Part shown: positions 8,688 through 17,633 of the stretch, piece after piece | Layout: every line of letters starts with the position of its first letter | How positions within the stretch are numbered: position 1 is the stretch's first letter | Assembly: GCA_903863375.1 (NCBI GenBank) | Contig: CAIPBT010000103.1 | Coordinates: 1 to 34,995 of the forward strand | DNA length: 34,995 bases | Source of the DNA: an uncultured Ferrovum sp. | GTDB lineage: Bacteria; Pseudomonadota; Gammaproteobacteria; Burkholderiales; Ferrovaceae | Reading direction: 5' to 3' | Translations under genes and position numbers: made by a program | Notes under the pieces: model-generated | Databases searched by the model: none | What the model was told of the DNA's origin: nothing | What the model saw: only the letters and a program-made list of their open reading frames with translations

Positions 8688-10082
8688 ATGTCCATTGCCA
8701 CACCTCCACCCGCCCGCCCGGCCAGTGCCCGGGGCGCGCACGCCAGAGAGGACAGCGGCCTTGCCCCCGTCGCGGTTCCGTTTGCGAATGCCCTGCGGTT
8801 CTGGCTGCATCTGGGGCTGGTCAGCTTCGGCGGCCCCGCCGGGCAGATCGCGCTGTTGCATGACGAACTGGTGGAAAAACGCCGCTGGATTTCCGAGCGG
8901 CGGTTTCTGCACGCCCTCAATTACTGCATGGTGCTGCCGGGGCCGGAAGCGATGCAGCTGGCAACCTACATTGGCTGGCTGATGCACCGGGTGCCGGGAG
9001 GCCTGGCCGCTGGTGGCCTGTTCATCCTGCCGTCGCTGGTTCTGCTGATCGGTCTGTCCTGGCTGTACCTGGCCTGGGGCACGGTGCCGCTGGTGGCCGG
9101 GCTGTTCTACGGCGTAAAGCCGGCAGTCACGGCGATCGTGCTGCAGGCAGCCCAGCGCATCGGCAGGCGCACCCTGCACTCGCGACCGCTGATCGTGATC
9201 GCCCTGGTCGCCTTTCTGGCCATCTTTGCCTTCAACCTGCCGTTCCCGCTGATCATCGCCGCTGCCGCGCTGGCGGGCTGGCTGGGCGGGCGCTGGCAGC
9301 CGCAGGCCTTCGCGGGCGGTGGCGGCCATGGTGCCGGGCCGGTGATCCATCGGCCCGCGCTGATCGATGACGACACCCCGCCGCCGGCCCATGCCCAGCC
9401 CAGCCGGGCCCGCCTGATCCGCGCCGTGGGCTGGGCTGTGCTGGCTTGGGGGGGGCCGATGCTCATCCTCGCCATGTGCACCGGACCGACCTCGGTCCTG
9501 ACTGGCCTGGCCTGGTTTTTCAGCAAGGCGGCCCTGCTGACGTTTGGCGGAGCTTATGCCGTGTTGCCCTACGTCTGGCAGGGGGCCGTCGCGCAGTTCG
9601 CCTGGCTGACGCCCGGGCAGATGATGGATGGTCTGGCGTTGGGCGAAACCACACCGGGGCCGCTGATCATCGTGGTCGCCTTCGTCGGTTTTGTGACCGG
9701 ATACGGCCACGCGCCGCCAGGCGCTGACCTACGCTTTTTCGCCGGTGCCCTGGCGGCGTGCGTCGTGACCTGGTTCACGTTCCTGCCATCCTTTGTGTTC
9801 GTGCTGGCGGGAGGGCCTTGGGTAGAGGCGGGACGGGCCACCCAGCGCCTGCTGGCACCGCTGTCGGCGATCACCGCTGCGGTGGTCGGCGTGATCGTGC
9901 AACTGGCCTTGTTCTTCGCCGGCCATGTGCTTTTTCCGCACGGCTTGCAGCAGGCTCCGGATCTGGCCGCAGCGCTCCTGACGGGAGCAGCGGCTCTGGC
10001 GCTGTTGCACTACCGCCAGAGCGTGCCGCGGGTGATCCTGGGGTGCGGAGCCGCCGGAATCCTGTTACAGCTCAGCCGCTGA
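8688..10082 (+). CDS. chrA: chromate transporter, long-chain (two-domain) ChrA
   Basis: A 464-residue polytopic membrane protein with two homologous halves, as in long-chain CHR proteins. The first half has WLHLGLVSFGGPAGQIALLH, ELVEKRRWISERRFLHALNY and MVLPGPEAMQLATYIGWL. The second has FFSKAALLTFGGAYAVLPYV, LTPGQMMDGLALGETTPGPL and IIVVAFVGFVTGY. These FGGP/GPE and FGGA/TTPGPL blocks are diagnostic of the family. ChrA exports chromate and gives resistance; sulfate competition is known. It starts at the ATG at 8688 and is divergent from the DUF2946/TonB pair with 95 bases between, so a shared regulatory region is likely. A run of eight G encodes WGGP at 9448-9455. No chrB regulator is visible nearby. 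Confidence 0.92.
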   Translation: MSIATPPPARPASARGAHAREDSGLAPVAVPFANALRFWLHLGLVSFGGPAGQIALLHDELVEKRRWISERRFLHALNYCMVLPGPEAMQLATYIGWLMHRVPGGLAAGGLFILPSLVLLIGLSWLYLAWGTVPLVAGLFYGVKPAVTAIVLQAAQRIGRRTLHSRPLIVIALVAFLAIFAFNLPFPLIIAAAALAGWLGGRWQPQAFAGGGGHGAGPVIHRPALIDDDTPPPAHAQPSRARLIRAVGWAVLAWGGPMLILAMCTGPTSVLTGLAWFFSKAALLTFGGAYAVLPYVWQGAVAQFAWLTPGQMMDGLALGETTPGPLIIVVAFVGFVTGYGHAPPGADLRFFAGALAACVVTWFTFLPSFVFVLAGGPWVEAGRATQRLLAPLSAITAAVVGVIVQLALFFAGHVLFPHGLQQAPDLAAALLTGAAALALLHYRQSVPRVILGCGAAGILLQLSR

Positions 10083-10106
10083 GCTGCCGAGCTGCCGAGC
10101 GGCTGA
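10072..10106. terminator. possible terminator hairpin over the chrA stop
   Basis: A 9-bp perfect inverted repeat, TCAGCCGCT at 10072-10080 and AGCGGCTGA at 10098-10106, with a 17-base loop made of two GAGCTGCC copies. It overlaps the chrA stop codon and lies between convergent genes. There is no T-tract, so function as an intrinsic terminator is uncertain. Confidence 0.35.
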
Positions 10107-10179
10107 ACCGCCGTGCCGCATAGCCCTTGAGCTGTCGGGCCGCTGGTGTAATGCCCTGCCGGTGCCTTCCGTTGGGGCC

Positions 10180-10584
10180 TTATCTGGCCAGCCACAGCCA
10201 ATAGCACAGCGCCACCAGTTGCAGCAGGTTCAGTCCCACGCTCAAGCCATGCAGGGCGTGGAACGCCTGCATCTTCCCGCCATCGCGCAGCCGGTTGATC
10301 GTGGGGGTGAGCGGCCACAGCGACAATCCGAAGACCGCAGCGCAGGCCCAGATCAGCCGCGCACCAACGGGGCCCTGATCCAGTGCGGCAGCCAGTGCGC
10401 AGGTGGCACCGAGCACTGCGTAATATTTTGGAAAAAACGCGCGGACATAGCGTGCCGCCCATTCAGCCGGCAGCACCTTGAAGATGCCAGGGGCTACGGC
10501 CACGGAAAAAAACAGCATCACGCCGACGACGGCGGCGACCAGCAGGGGGGTGAAAGCGATCGAATGCATGGAGGGTGAGGTCAT
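10180..10584 (-). CDS. DUF4149 membrane protein
   Basis: A 134-residue protein with four hydrophobic segments: FTPLLVAAVVGVMLFFSVAVAP, YYAVLGATCALAAALD, LIWACAAVFGLSLWPL, and GLNLLQLVALCYWLWLA. The block LWPLTPTINRLRDGGKMQAFHALHGLSVGLNLLQL corresponds to the conserved C-terminal half of DUF4149 (related to TMEM205). The function of the family is unknown. The start could be the ATG at 10584 or the in-frame ATG at 10569; neither has a clear ribosome binding site. It is convergent with chrA and divergent from the DUF3429 gene. Confidence 0.8.
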   Translation of the reverse strand: MTSPSMHSIAFTPLLVAAVVGVMLFFSVAVAPGIFKVLPAEWAARYVRAFFPKYYAVLGATCALAAALDQGPVGARLIWACAAVFGLSLWPLTPTINRLRDGGKMQAFHALHGLSVGLNLLQLVALCYWLWLAR

Positions 10585-10685
10585 CCGGCAGGGGAGGTGA
10601 GATGCTGACCCTGGCTAAGCGGTGCAAGTTCACCATCGGTGGCGGGTTTCGGTAGACTGCGGCAACTGATTTCGGTGTTCTGTCG

Positions 10686-11162
10686 ATGCGCGATTCCCCT
10701 CCGGTCCGGGCGCCTGCCCCGATCAACGAAGCCATGCCAATGCCAGCCCAGGTGCTGGGTTTTGGTGGTCTGGTGCCATTTGCGGGCTTGAGTCTTGCTG
10801 CCACCCTGCATCTTGCGCAGAGTCTGCTGTGGCTGCGCGCGGAAATCGCCTATGCGGCGGTGATTCTGAGTTTCGTCGGGGCCCTGCATTGGGCCTTTGC
10901 CATGTTGCTCCAGCCACTGCTGCCGCGGGAACGCTGGTGGATGATGGGCTGGTCGGTGATCCCGGCGCTGGTGGCCTGGGTGGCGCTCCTGCTGCCGGCG
11001 GCCGCAGCCTTGGTGTTGCTGATCGGTCTGTTTGCCCTGCATTTTCGCATCGACATGCTGCTCGCCATGCGCCATGGCCTGCCCCGGTGGTACCTGCAGC
11101 TGCGCCTGACCTTGACGGCGGGCGCCGTGTTCTCGCTGCTGTTGTGTCTGCTGGCCGCATGA
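10686..11162 (+). CDS. DUF3429 inner-membrane protein
   Basis: A 158-residue protein with about five membrane segments. VLGFGGLVPFAGLSLAA opens the family domain and AAVILSFVGALHWAFAM is the strongly conserved DUF3429 core; GWSVIPALVAWVALLLP and ALVLLIGLFALHFRIDMLLA complete it. The function of DUF3429 is not established. Its stop codon overlaps the start of the dehydrogenase gene as ATGA, so the two are translationally coupled and probably act together or at least need similar amounts. Confidence 0.85.
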   Translation: MRDSPPVRAPAPINEAMPMPAQVLGFGGLVPFAGLSLAATLHLAQSLLWLRAEIAYAAVILSFVGALHWAFAMLLQPLLPRERWWMMGWSVIPALVAWVALLLPAAAALVLLIGLFALHFRIDMLLAMRHGLPRWYLQLRLTLTAGAVFSLLLCLLAA

Positions 11163-11860
11163 AGTCCTTTGGCGGCGATGGACTCGCGGTGGTGATCGGC
11201 GCTACCGGCGGTATCGGCAGCGCTTTGCTGGCGGCACTGGAGGAACAGCCAGGCTTTCTGGCGCAAGCAGGGCTGGGTCGGGCCAGCACGCCAGGACTCG
11301 ATCTGCTCGACGAGGACAGCATCGCGCAGTGCGCCGAAGCGCTCGCCGCGCGCGGTCCGCTGCGCCTGGTGATTGATGCCACGGGCATATTGCACACGCC
11401 AACCCACGGTCCCGAAAAAAGCCTGCAACAGATCGACCCGTCGGCCATGGCCCACGCCTTCGCCATCAATGCCATCGGGCCAGCGCTGCTGATGAAACAT
11501 TTCCTGCCCCTGCTGCCACGGCAGGGTAAAGCGGTATTCGCAACCCTGTCTGCCAAGGTTGGCAGCATTGGCGATAATCAGCTGGGTGGCTGGTACAGCT
11601 ATCGCGCCTCGAAAGCGGCGCTCAACCAGCTCGCCCATACGGCAGCGATCGAACTACGCCGCCGCGCGCCGCAGGCGATCTGTGTGGCGCTGCATCCGGG
11701 CACCGTCGATACCGGGCTGTCGTCCCCGTTCGCCCGGACCGGTCTGACCGTACAGACGCCGGCAACGGCGGCTGCCTGCCTGTTGCAGGTGATCGACAGG
11801 CTGCAGCCGGCCGACAGCGGCGGTTTCTTCACTTACCAGGGGCAGCCGCTGCCTTGGTAA
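11159..11860 (+). CDS. SDR-family oxidoreductase (CsgA/C-factor-like)
   Basis: A 233-residue short-chain dehydrogenase. The frame is open from 10829, but the real start is the ATG at 11159, inside the stop of the DUF3429 gene (ATGA). The NAD(P)-binding motif GATGGIG is at residues 14-20. The catalytic set is S131 in TLSAKVGSIGDN, and Y148 and K152 in WYSYRASKAALNQL. The block VALHPGTVDTGLSSPF is typical of the C-factor-like branch, whose members resemble Myxococcus CsgA. The substrate is unknown. The C-terminus ends with FTYQGQPLPW, also typical for this branch. Confidence 0.88.
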   Translation: MKSFGGDGLAVVIGATGGIGSALLAALEEQPGFLAQAGLGRASTPGLDLLDEDSIAQCAEALAARGPLRLVIDATGILHTPTHGPEKSLQQIDPSAMAHAFAINAIGPALLMKHFLPLLPRQGKAVFATLSAKVGSIGDNQLGGWYSYRASKAALNQLAHTAAIELRRRAPQAICVALHPGTVDTGLSSPFARTGLTVQTPATAAACLLQVIDRLQPADSGGFFTYQGQPLPW

Positions 11861-12000
11861 GCCTGCCGCGGTGAAGCTGCCTAGTCGATGCATCCCCCGT
11901 TTGCCAGCCAGAGAGCAGGTTGCCGGGGCCAATTTTGGCTAAGATGTGGGCCAGATCAATCCTTTTGCCCTCCGCCGCATCTGGCCGCTTCGGATCAACC

Positions 12001-12966
12001 ATGTCTGCATCGCCTCACCAGGAGCCCGTAACGACGGTCATTGCCGAGGACCTCGGCGATCCGACCCATACGGCAGACGAACGCACCCAAGCCGCTGCGC
12101 GAAGCACCTGGGTGAGCGTTGCGGTGAATGTGGGCCTGGCAGCGGCCCAGATCACAGTGGGGAGTGTTGCGCATTCGCAAGGCCTGGTATCGGATGGCAT
12201 TCACTCGCTGTCGGATCTGGTGGCCGATTTTGTCGTGCTGTTTGCCAACCGACATAGCCAGAAAGACCCGGATGACGATCATCCCTATGGCCATCAGCGC
12301 TTTGAAACCGGCGCCTCGCTGGTGTTGGGGCTGCTGCTGCTCGCCGTCGGCATCGGCATGGTGGCGTCGGCGGCGGGCAAGCTGGAGCACGCCAGCGCCA
12401 TCGCGCGCACCCAGGTGATAGCCCTGTACGTTGCACTGCTGGTGTTGGTCGCCAAGGAGAGCCTGTTCCGATACATGCTGGCCGTGGCCCGTCGGGTCAA
12501 GTCCAGCATGCTGGTGGCAAACGCGTGGCATGCCCGCTCCGATGCCGCGTCATCCCTGGTGGTGGGGCTGGGCATCGCCGGCAATCTTGCCGGCTATCCA
12601 ATTCTCGACCCGATCGCGGCGCTGATTGTCGGTTTCCTGATTGGCAAGATGGGCTGGGAATTTGGCTGGAAAGCGATGAACGAACTGATGGATCGCGCCG
12701 CGGATGAGAGCGAAGTGGAAGCGATCCGCGCCACCATCCTGCAGACGCCGGGGGTGCTCGATGTGCATGAACTGCGCACCCGCCAGATGGCCGACATGAT
12801 CGTGGCCGATGCGCACATCGTGGTGGCCGCCGACATCAGCGTGGTGGCAGGGCACGACATCGCGGTCGAGGCGCGCCGTCGGGTGCTGCAACGTCACCGG
12901 GTACTGAATCTGATGACCCACGTCGATCCACTCGGGTTGCCCGACCTCGATCATCTCGCGGAATGA
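12001..12966 (+). CDS. cation diffusion facilitator (CDF) metal transporter
   Basis: A 321-residue CDF protein. The start is the ATG at 12001; an open frame reaches back to 11920 without family sequence. Metal-site motifs are visible: GLVSDGIHSLSDLVADF in helix 2 (H and D ligands), DDDHPYGHQRFET after helix 3, and NAWHARSDAASS in helix 5. The C-terminal cytoplasmic domain (about residues 230-321) has DVHELRTRQMADMIVADAHIVV and MTHVDP. Members export Zn, Fe, Mn or Co by proton exchange; metal specificity cannot be read here, because the helix-2 site is D-G-I-H-S-L-S-D rather than the standard Zn-type HxxxD. It stands alone after a 140-base gap. Confidence 0.9.
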   Translation: MSASPHQEPVTTVIAEDLGDPTHTADERTQAAARSTWVSVAVNVGLAAAQITVGSVAHSQGLVSDGIHSLSDLVADFVVLFANRHSQKDPDDDHPYGHQRFETGASLVLGLLLLAVGIGMVASAAGKLEHASAIARTQVIALYVALLVLVAKESLFRYMLAVARRVKSSMLVANAWHARSDAASSLVVGLGIAGNLAGYPILDPIAALIVGFLIGKMGWEFGWKAMNELMDRAADESEVEAIRATILQTPGVLDVHELRTRQMADMIVADAHIVVAADISVVAGHDIAVEARRRVLQRHRVLNLMTHVDPLGLPDLDHLAE

Positions 12967-13074
12967 GGTCGCATCGGCTGCCCGTTACCCAGGCAGGTCA
13001 ACGGACCAGACCAGCGCTGCGTTAAGCATCCGTGGTCAGACTTTTGGCCCGATCTCTTTCTCGGAGTGTCCATC

Positions 13075-13542
13075 ATGCAGCTGTCAAAGCTCTCTTTCGC
13101 CTGCGCCCTGCTCGCGCTGGCTGGCACCACGTCCATCGCCGCCCGGGCCGAAGTCGGCGTGTCAATCACGCTGGCCCAGCCCGGTGTCTATGGCCGGATT
13201 GATCTCGGCGGCGCGCCGCCCCCGCCGGTCATTTCAGCGCAGCCACTGCTGATTGCTCCCGTCCAGGCCAACATCGCGCCGGTTTACCTGTACGTGCCGC
13301 TCGAGCATCAGCGCCACTGGCGTCGGTATTGCCGCCAGTACAACGCCTGCGGCGTGCCCGTGTATTTCGTCAGGGATGACTGGTACCACCGGGAATATGA
13401 GCCGCGCTTCGCCGAGCGCCGCGAGCATGGCCGGCCGGAGGAGCGTCGTGGTGAAGAGCGCCGCGGTGACGAACGGCGCGGCGATGACCACCGGGGTGAA
13501 GACCGCCGGGGTGAAGATCGCCGGGGTGACGACCGCCGTTGA
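13075..13542 (+). CDS. secreted protein with charged pentapeptide-repeat tail
   Basis: A 155-residue protein. The ATG at 13075 is preferred over the GTG at 13066 because CGGAG sits 8 to 9 bases upstream. A signal peptide (LSFACALLALAGTTSIAARA) is followed by VGVSITLAQPGVYGRIDLGG, a block seen in small periplasmic proteins, then a Pro-rich segment, then RHWRRYCRQYNACGVPVYFV with two cysteines that could form a disulfide. The last 33 residues are near-perfect 5-residue repeats of the form EERRG, DERRG, DDHRG, EDRRG, DDRR. The tail alternates acidic and basic residues and is probably disordered. Function is unknown; RNA, envelope or metal binding are guesses. Confidence 0.8.
   Translation: MQLSKLSFACALLALAGTTSIAARAEVGVSITLAQPGVYGRIDLGGAPPPPVISAQPLLIAPVQANIAPVYLYVPLEHQRHWRRYCRQYNACGVPVYFVRDDWYHREYEPRFAERREHGRPEERRGEERRGDERRGDDHRGEDRRGEDRRGDDRR
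13440..13542 (+). repeat. 15-bp tandem repeats encoding EDRRG-type units
   Basis: Imperfect 15-bp direct repeats at the 3' end of the secreted-protein gene, best conserved in the last three units (GAAGACCGCCGGGGT, GAAGATCGCCGGGGT, GACGACCGCCGT). The number of units may vary between strains by slippage. Confidence 0.8.
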
Positions 13543-13575
13543 TCGGCTGACGGGGCGGGCGGGTATCATGCCGGC

Positions 13576-14817
13576 ATGATGCCCGTGTCTTTCACCCGCC
13601 ACCAGTTGTTGCTGGTTCTGGCCGCCTGCCTGCTCGGCCTGCTTTCCACAGTCGGGGCAGCGCTTCCATACCCGATCCTGCCTCCCTTGTTTGTGGGCAG
13701 CGATCCCCACCCGATTGCCCAATGGTTTGGCCTGCCACCCAAGGTTCTGTTCGGATTCGCGCTCGCCGTGAATCCCCTGGGTCTGCTGATCGGGGCCAGT
13801 GTACTGGGGCCTTTTTCCGATCGGCACGGGCGTCGCCGCACCCTGCTGCTGACAGCAGTGATGGCCGCGCTGGGTCATCTCGTCACCGCGTGGGCCCTGC
13901 TGCGCGGCTGGTATCCCCTGTTTGTGCTGGCCCGGTTTGCTACCGGGCTGGCCGAGGGCAATTCCCCCGTCGCCCGGGCCATGCTGGCTGACCAGATTGA
14001 TGGTCAGCAGCGCAATCAGGCCTTCGCGTGGTTCAACAGTGCGCTCTACCTGGGCTGGCTGGCTGGCCCTCTGCTGGCCGGTGCCACCCTCGGCTTCGGC
14101 GTGGCGGTGCCGTTCCTGGTGGCGGCGGTAGCACTGATGCTGAGCGGCGGCTTGACGCTTGCCGTGTTGTCCGCCGAGCCTGCCCGGCCGGGTGCCGTGG
14201 CGCGATCGGGATGGCGTGCCCTGTTGCGGGATCAGTCCCTGGGCCTGCTGGCTTTCGCAGATATCCGCCAGCTGTTCATGCCGCAGCTGCTGTTCACTCT
14301 CGGGTTGACCGCGTTTTACGAGTTCTATCCCGTCTGGCTGGTCGAGGTATCAGCAATGAATACCCAGGGTATTGCCTGGGTCACGGCTGCCCTGTGCCTG
14401 ATCATGACGACCGGGTCGGCGGCCGCCGGTCGTCTGCCGTTGCGTGGCGCGCTGCAGGTCTGTGCTGGCACGGCAACGCTTGCGGCAAGCTGCTTCCTGT
14501 GGGTCGCACTGGGCAGCGCGCGGGCAGGGCTGCTTGCCATCTTGCTGGCAGGTCTGCCGATCAGCTTCTACAACGCCCTGCTGCAGGGCGAGGTTTCGCG
14601 CCGTTTCGGCGATACCTATGGCCAAGGCGCCATCATGGGGCTGGTGTCCACGGTCTTCTGCGTCTCCAACCTGTTGGCGGCCCTGCTGGGGTCCCTGATT
14701 GCCACGCTGGATACCCGGGCGATCCTGGCCTTGGGGGCCATCAGCAGTGCTGCGGCCGGTGCATGGCTGTTCGCCATCGCCCGACGGGAACGTCGCGCGC
14801 TCTCCGTGGTGTCCTGA
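13576..14817 (+). CDS. MFS transporter
   Basis: A 413-residue protein with about twelve membrane helices. The first helix is LLLVLAACLLGLLSTVGAALPYPILPPLF; the MFS motif A between helices 2 and 3 is GPFSDRHGRRRTLL. ARFATGLAEGNSPVARAMLAD in helix 4 and FNSALYLGWLAGPLLAGA in helix 5 resemble the tetracycline/multidrug-efflux branch (DHA1). The substrate is unknown. Two ATGs in tandem (13576, 13579) are possible starts. It is convergent with pat, with 54 bases between the stops. Confidence 0.88.
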   Translation: MMPVSFTRHQLLLVLAACLLGLLSTVGAALPYPILPPLFVGSDPHPIAQWFGLPPKVLFGFALAVNPLGLLIGASVLGPFSDRHGRRRTLLLTAVMAALGHLVTAWALLRGWYPLFVLARFATGLAEGNSPVARAMLADQIDGQQRNQAFAWFNSALYLGWLAGPLLAGATLGFGVAVPFLVAAVALMLSGGLTLAVLSAEPARPGAVARSGWRALLRDQSLGLLAFADIRQLFMPQLLFTLGLTAFYEFYPVWLVEVSAMNTQGIAWVTAALCLIMTTGSAAAGRLPLRGALQVCAGTATLAASCFLWVALGSARAGLLAILLAGLPISFYNALLQGEVSRRFGDTYGQGAIMGLVSTVFCVSNLLAALLGSLIATLDTRAILALGAISSAAAGAWLFAIARRERRALSVVS

Positions 14818-14871
14818 ACCGCGCCAGCCTTGGCCTGGCCATGTCGCCCGCCGGCCCCCCTGTCGTCCGCC

Positions 14872-17562
14872 TCACAATTGATGGGTGGCCAGCATGAAGT
14901 CGGGATCTTCCTCAAAAGGCTTCACCGTAAATCCCAGCGCGTGCATCAGTTTCAGCATGGCAGGATTGTTCGCCAACACCAGGCCTTCCAGCTGCACCAG
15001 CCCCTTGTCCCGGGCAACCTGCATGATCGACTCCATCAGTCGTGAGCCCAGGCCCAGGCCGCTGAAACTGTCGGCCACCAGCAGCGAAAATTCGCCACTG
15101 GTGCGGTCCGGATTGCTGATGTAGCGCGAGACGCCGATGATCCGCGGTGCGTCGAGAGCCGGTCCGTTGCCGGCGGTGTTGCGCTCCTGGTGGACGGCCA
15201 CCAGCGCCATTTCCCGGTCGTAGTCGATCAGGGTGAGACGCGCCAGCATCGCCGCCGGCAATTCGGTGATGGTGGAGGCGAAGCGCATGTAGCGGCTCTC
15301 GGGAGACAGTCCGGCCACCAGTTCCTGCAGCATCTGGGCATCGTCGGGATGGATCGGGCGGATCACATACTCACCGCCACCGCGCATGGGAACACGCTGC
15401 TCGTAGCGGCCTGGGTAAGGCAGGATCGCCAGATGCGAATAGTGGGTGTCGAGGCCGCTGGCCACACCAGCCGCCGTATCCACCACGATGCGGGCATCGA
15501 CCGCGACCGCCCCGTCTGCGTCGACAATGATCGGGTTGATGTCCATTTCGCGCAGTTGCGGCAACTCGCACACCATCTCCGACACGCGCAGGAGGATCTG
15601 TTCCAGGGCCTCGAAGTCCACCGGCGGCGCGCCACGCCATTCCTCGAGCGTAACCGCCACGCGGGCCCGTTCGATCAGGCGTCTGGCGAGGAACTGGTTG
15701 AGGGGAGGCAGTTCCATGGCGCGGTCGTTGATCAGTTCGATCATCACGCCACCGGCGCCGAAGGTGATCACGGGACCAAACGGATCATCGCGGACCAGTC
15801 CGATGCAGACTTCACGGCCGCGCTGCGCCCGCGCCATTTTCTGCACCGTCACCCCGTGAATGGTGGCCTCCGGCATCTGCAGGCGGACACGGTCGATCAT
15901 CAGCGTCCACATATCCCGCACGGCAGTGCCATTGAGCAGGTTCAGGGCAACGCCCTGAACGTCTGACTTGTGGGTGATATCGGGCGAGTCGATTTTCAGG
16001 GCCACCGGAAAACCCATCTGGGTGGCGATCATCATGGCTTCATTGGCGCTGCGCGCCAGCACGGTGTGCGTTACCGGGATGTGAAATGCCGACAGCAGGG
16101 TTTTCGATTCCATCTCCGTCAGCGCATCGCGACGTTCCGCCAGAACACTGCCAATCACCAGCCGGGCCCCGTCCAGATCCGGGCTGGCCAGGGCACTCAG
16201 CGGTGTCGGGGTTTGCTGCAGCAGGCGCTGGTTGCGGTAGAAGGATGCGATGTTGCCAAAGGCCCCCACGGCCGACTCCGGGGTGCGAAAGGTCGGCAGG
16301 TTGCCTTCATTCAGCAGCACCCGCGCCTGTTGTACGGTGGTGTCGCCCATCCAGCAGGTCAGCAGTGGCTTGTTCAGGTGCGGCCGCAGCGCCACCACAG
16401 CGCGCGCGATGCGGTTGGGATCAACACCGGGCTTTGGCGAATGCAGGGCAAGCACACCATCGACTGCGGCATCACCATTGGCCGCGAGAATGGCCGCCAC
16501 GTAATGCTCCGGGCTGGCTTCCTCACTCAGGTCGATCAGGTCACTCAGCGAGGCCTCTGGCAGCAGCGCTGCCTTCAGGCCAGCGACGGTTTCTGCCGAC
16601 AGCGCGGCGAGATGCAGGTCGAGCTCGTTCACCCAATCGGCCGCCAACACGCCCGGGCCGCCACCATTGGTGACGATGGCAAGCCGTGGACCAACCGGTC
16701 GGTAGCGTGAGGCGAGGCATTTGGCTGCCGAAAACAGTTCCACGAAAGAGCGCACACGCACGGCACCGGCGCGCCGCAGGGCAGAATCGAACACATCGTC
16801 ACTGCCGACGGAAGTCCCGCTGTGTGTCTGGGCTGCGCGATTGCCGGCCGGCTGGCGTCCCGCCTTCAGCACCACCACTGGCTTGGCGTTGGCGGCCGAA
16901 CGCAGCGCACTCATGAAGCGGCGCGCGTTGGCAATGCCTTCCATGTACACCAGGATGCTTTGGGTGCGACCGTCGTTGGCGAGAAAGTCCAGCACATCGG
17001 CGAGGTCGACGGCGGAATTGCGGCCAACGGCGACAATGCTGGAAAAGCCGACCGCGTTGCGGGCGGCCCAATCCAACATGGCCGCGGTGAGCGCTCCGGA
17101 TTGGGAAACCAGGGCAAGGGGACCGGCCCCGGCCAGCGGGCCGAGCACACTGGCGTTGAGCTGCAGGCTGGGCCGCTGAAATCCGAGGCTGTTCGGCCCC
17201 AGCAGCTGCATGCCGAAGCGTGCGGCAATCTGGGCCAGCTCCCGGGCCAGTTCGGCGTCGATGCCATTGGCCAGGATCAGTGCCGAGCGGCAGGTCATGC
17301 GGCCAGCCAGCGTCAGGGCCTCTGCCAGTTGCCCTGCTGGCAGCGCGAGCAGGGCCAGGTCGGCGCGGGTGTGGGCCAGATCGGCCAGGGTGCTGGTGCC
17401 ACCGGTATCCACGACCTGCACCGTGCCGTTGAACGGGATGGCCGCGAAGTGGCCATGGATCTGCCGTGCGAACGGAGTCTGCGCAGCCGTATCGTCAGGC
17501 GGGCCGGCAAACACCAGGATCGAGCGGGGGGCCAGCAAGGGCGTCAGGTAGTGCTTGTCCAT
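14872..17562 (-). CDS. pat: protein lysine acetyltransferase Pat/PatZ (acyl-CoA synthetase-like + GNAT)
   Basis: An 896-residue protein, close to the length of E. coli PatZ (YfiQ). The open frame continues to 18210 but that part is antisense to the YecA gene; MDKHYLTPLLAPRS at 17562 is the family start. Domains in order: CoA-binding Rossmann domain (about 1-130), succinyl-CoA synthetase-like domain (150-470, GPNSLGFQRP, VSQSGALTAAMLDWA, THSGTSVGSDDVFDSAL), ATP-grasp domain (500-700, FPVALKIDSPDITHKSDVQG, ITFGAGGVMIEL, REMDINPIIVD) and a C-terminal GNAT domain (730-885, GEFSLLVADSFSGLGLGSRLM, ANNPAMLKLMHALGF). It acetylates metabolic enzymes such as acetyl-CoA synthetase, lowering their activity. 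It is divergent from the yecA-like gene over 71 bases. Confidence 0.92.
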   Translation of the reverse strand: MDKHYLTPLLAPRSILVFAGPPDDTAAQTPFARQIHGHFAAIPFNGTVQVVDTGGTSTLADLAHTRADLALLALPAGQLAEALTLAGRMTCRSALILANGIDAELARELAQIAARFGMQLLGPNSLGFQRPSLQLNASVLGPLAGAGPLALVSQSGALTAAMLDWAARNAVGFSSIVAVGRNSAVDLADVLDFLANDGRTQSILVYMEGIANARRFMSALRSAANAKPVVVLKAGRQPAGNRAAQTHSGTSVGSDDVFDSALRRAGAVRVRSFVELFSAAKCLASRYRPVGPRLAIVTNGGGPGVLAADWVNELDLHLAALSAETVAGLKAALLPEASLSDLIDLSEEASPEHYVAAILAANGDAAVDGVLALHSPKPGVDPNRIARAVVALRPHLNKPLLTCWMGDTTVQQARVLLNEGNLPTFRTPESAVGAFGNIASFYRNQRLLQQTPTPLSALASPDLDGARLVIGSVLAERRDALTEMESKTLLSAFHIPVTHTVLARSANEAMMIATQMGFPVALKIDSPDITHKSDVQGVALNLLNGTAVRDMWTLMIDRVRLQMPEATIHGVTVQKMARAQRGREVCIGLVRDDPFGPVITFGAGGVMIELINDRAMELPPLNQFLARRLIERARVAVTLEEWRGAPPVDFEALEQILLRVSEMVCELPQLREMDINPIIVDADGAVAVDARIVVDTAAGVASGLDTHYSHLAILPYPGRYEQRVPMRGGGEYVIRPIHPDDAQMLQELVAGLSPESRYMRFASTITELPAAMLARLTLIDYDREMALVAVHQERNTAGNGPALDAPRIIGVSRYISNPDRTSGEFSLLVADSFSGLGLGSRLMESIMQVARDKGLVQLEGLVLANNPAMLKLMHALGFTVKPFEEDPDFMLATHQL

Positions 17563-17577
17563 GGATTTCCGGCGCGA

Positions 17578-17606
17578 GGTCAGTGCAGGCGTGGCAGGGG
17601 TATACT
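17578..17606 (+). promoter_or_regulatory. candidate promoter for the YecA-like gene
   Basis: TATACT at 17601-17606 is a good -10 element 28 bases before the ATG at 17634. The matching -35 region (about 17578-17583) is poor. It is the only AT-rich hexamer in the 71-base divergent gap with pat. Confidence 0.3.
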
Positions 17607-17633
17607 CCACCCCCGCGATTAAGGATACCCGAC

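Noticed and set aside
9448-9455. Eight-G run in chrA as a second phase-variable tract
   Set aside because: It encodes a conserved-type WGGP segment and is at the lower limit for frequent slippage; the ten-base run is the better candidate.
15190-16710. Two long plus-strand frames opposite pat
   Set aside because: Same reason: antisense shadows of a well-supported 896-residue gene in high-GC DNA.
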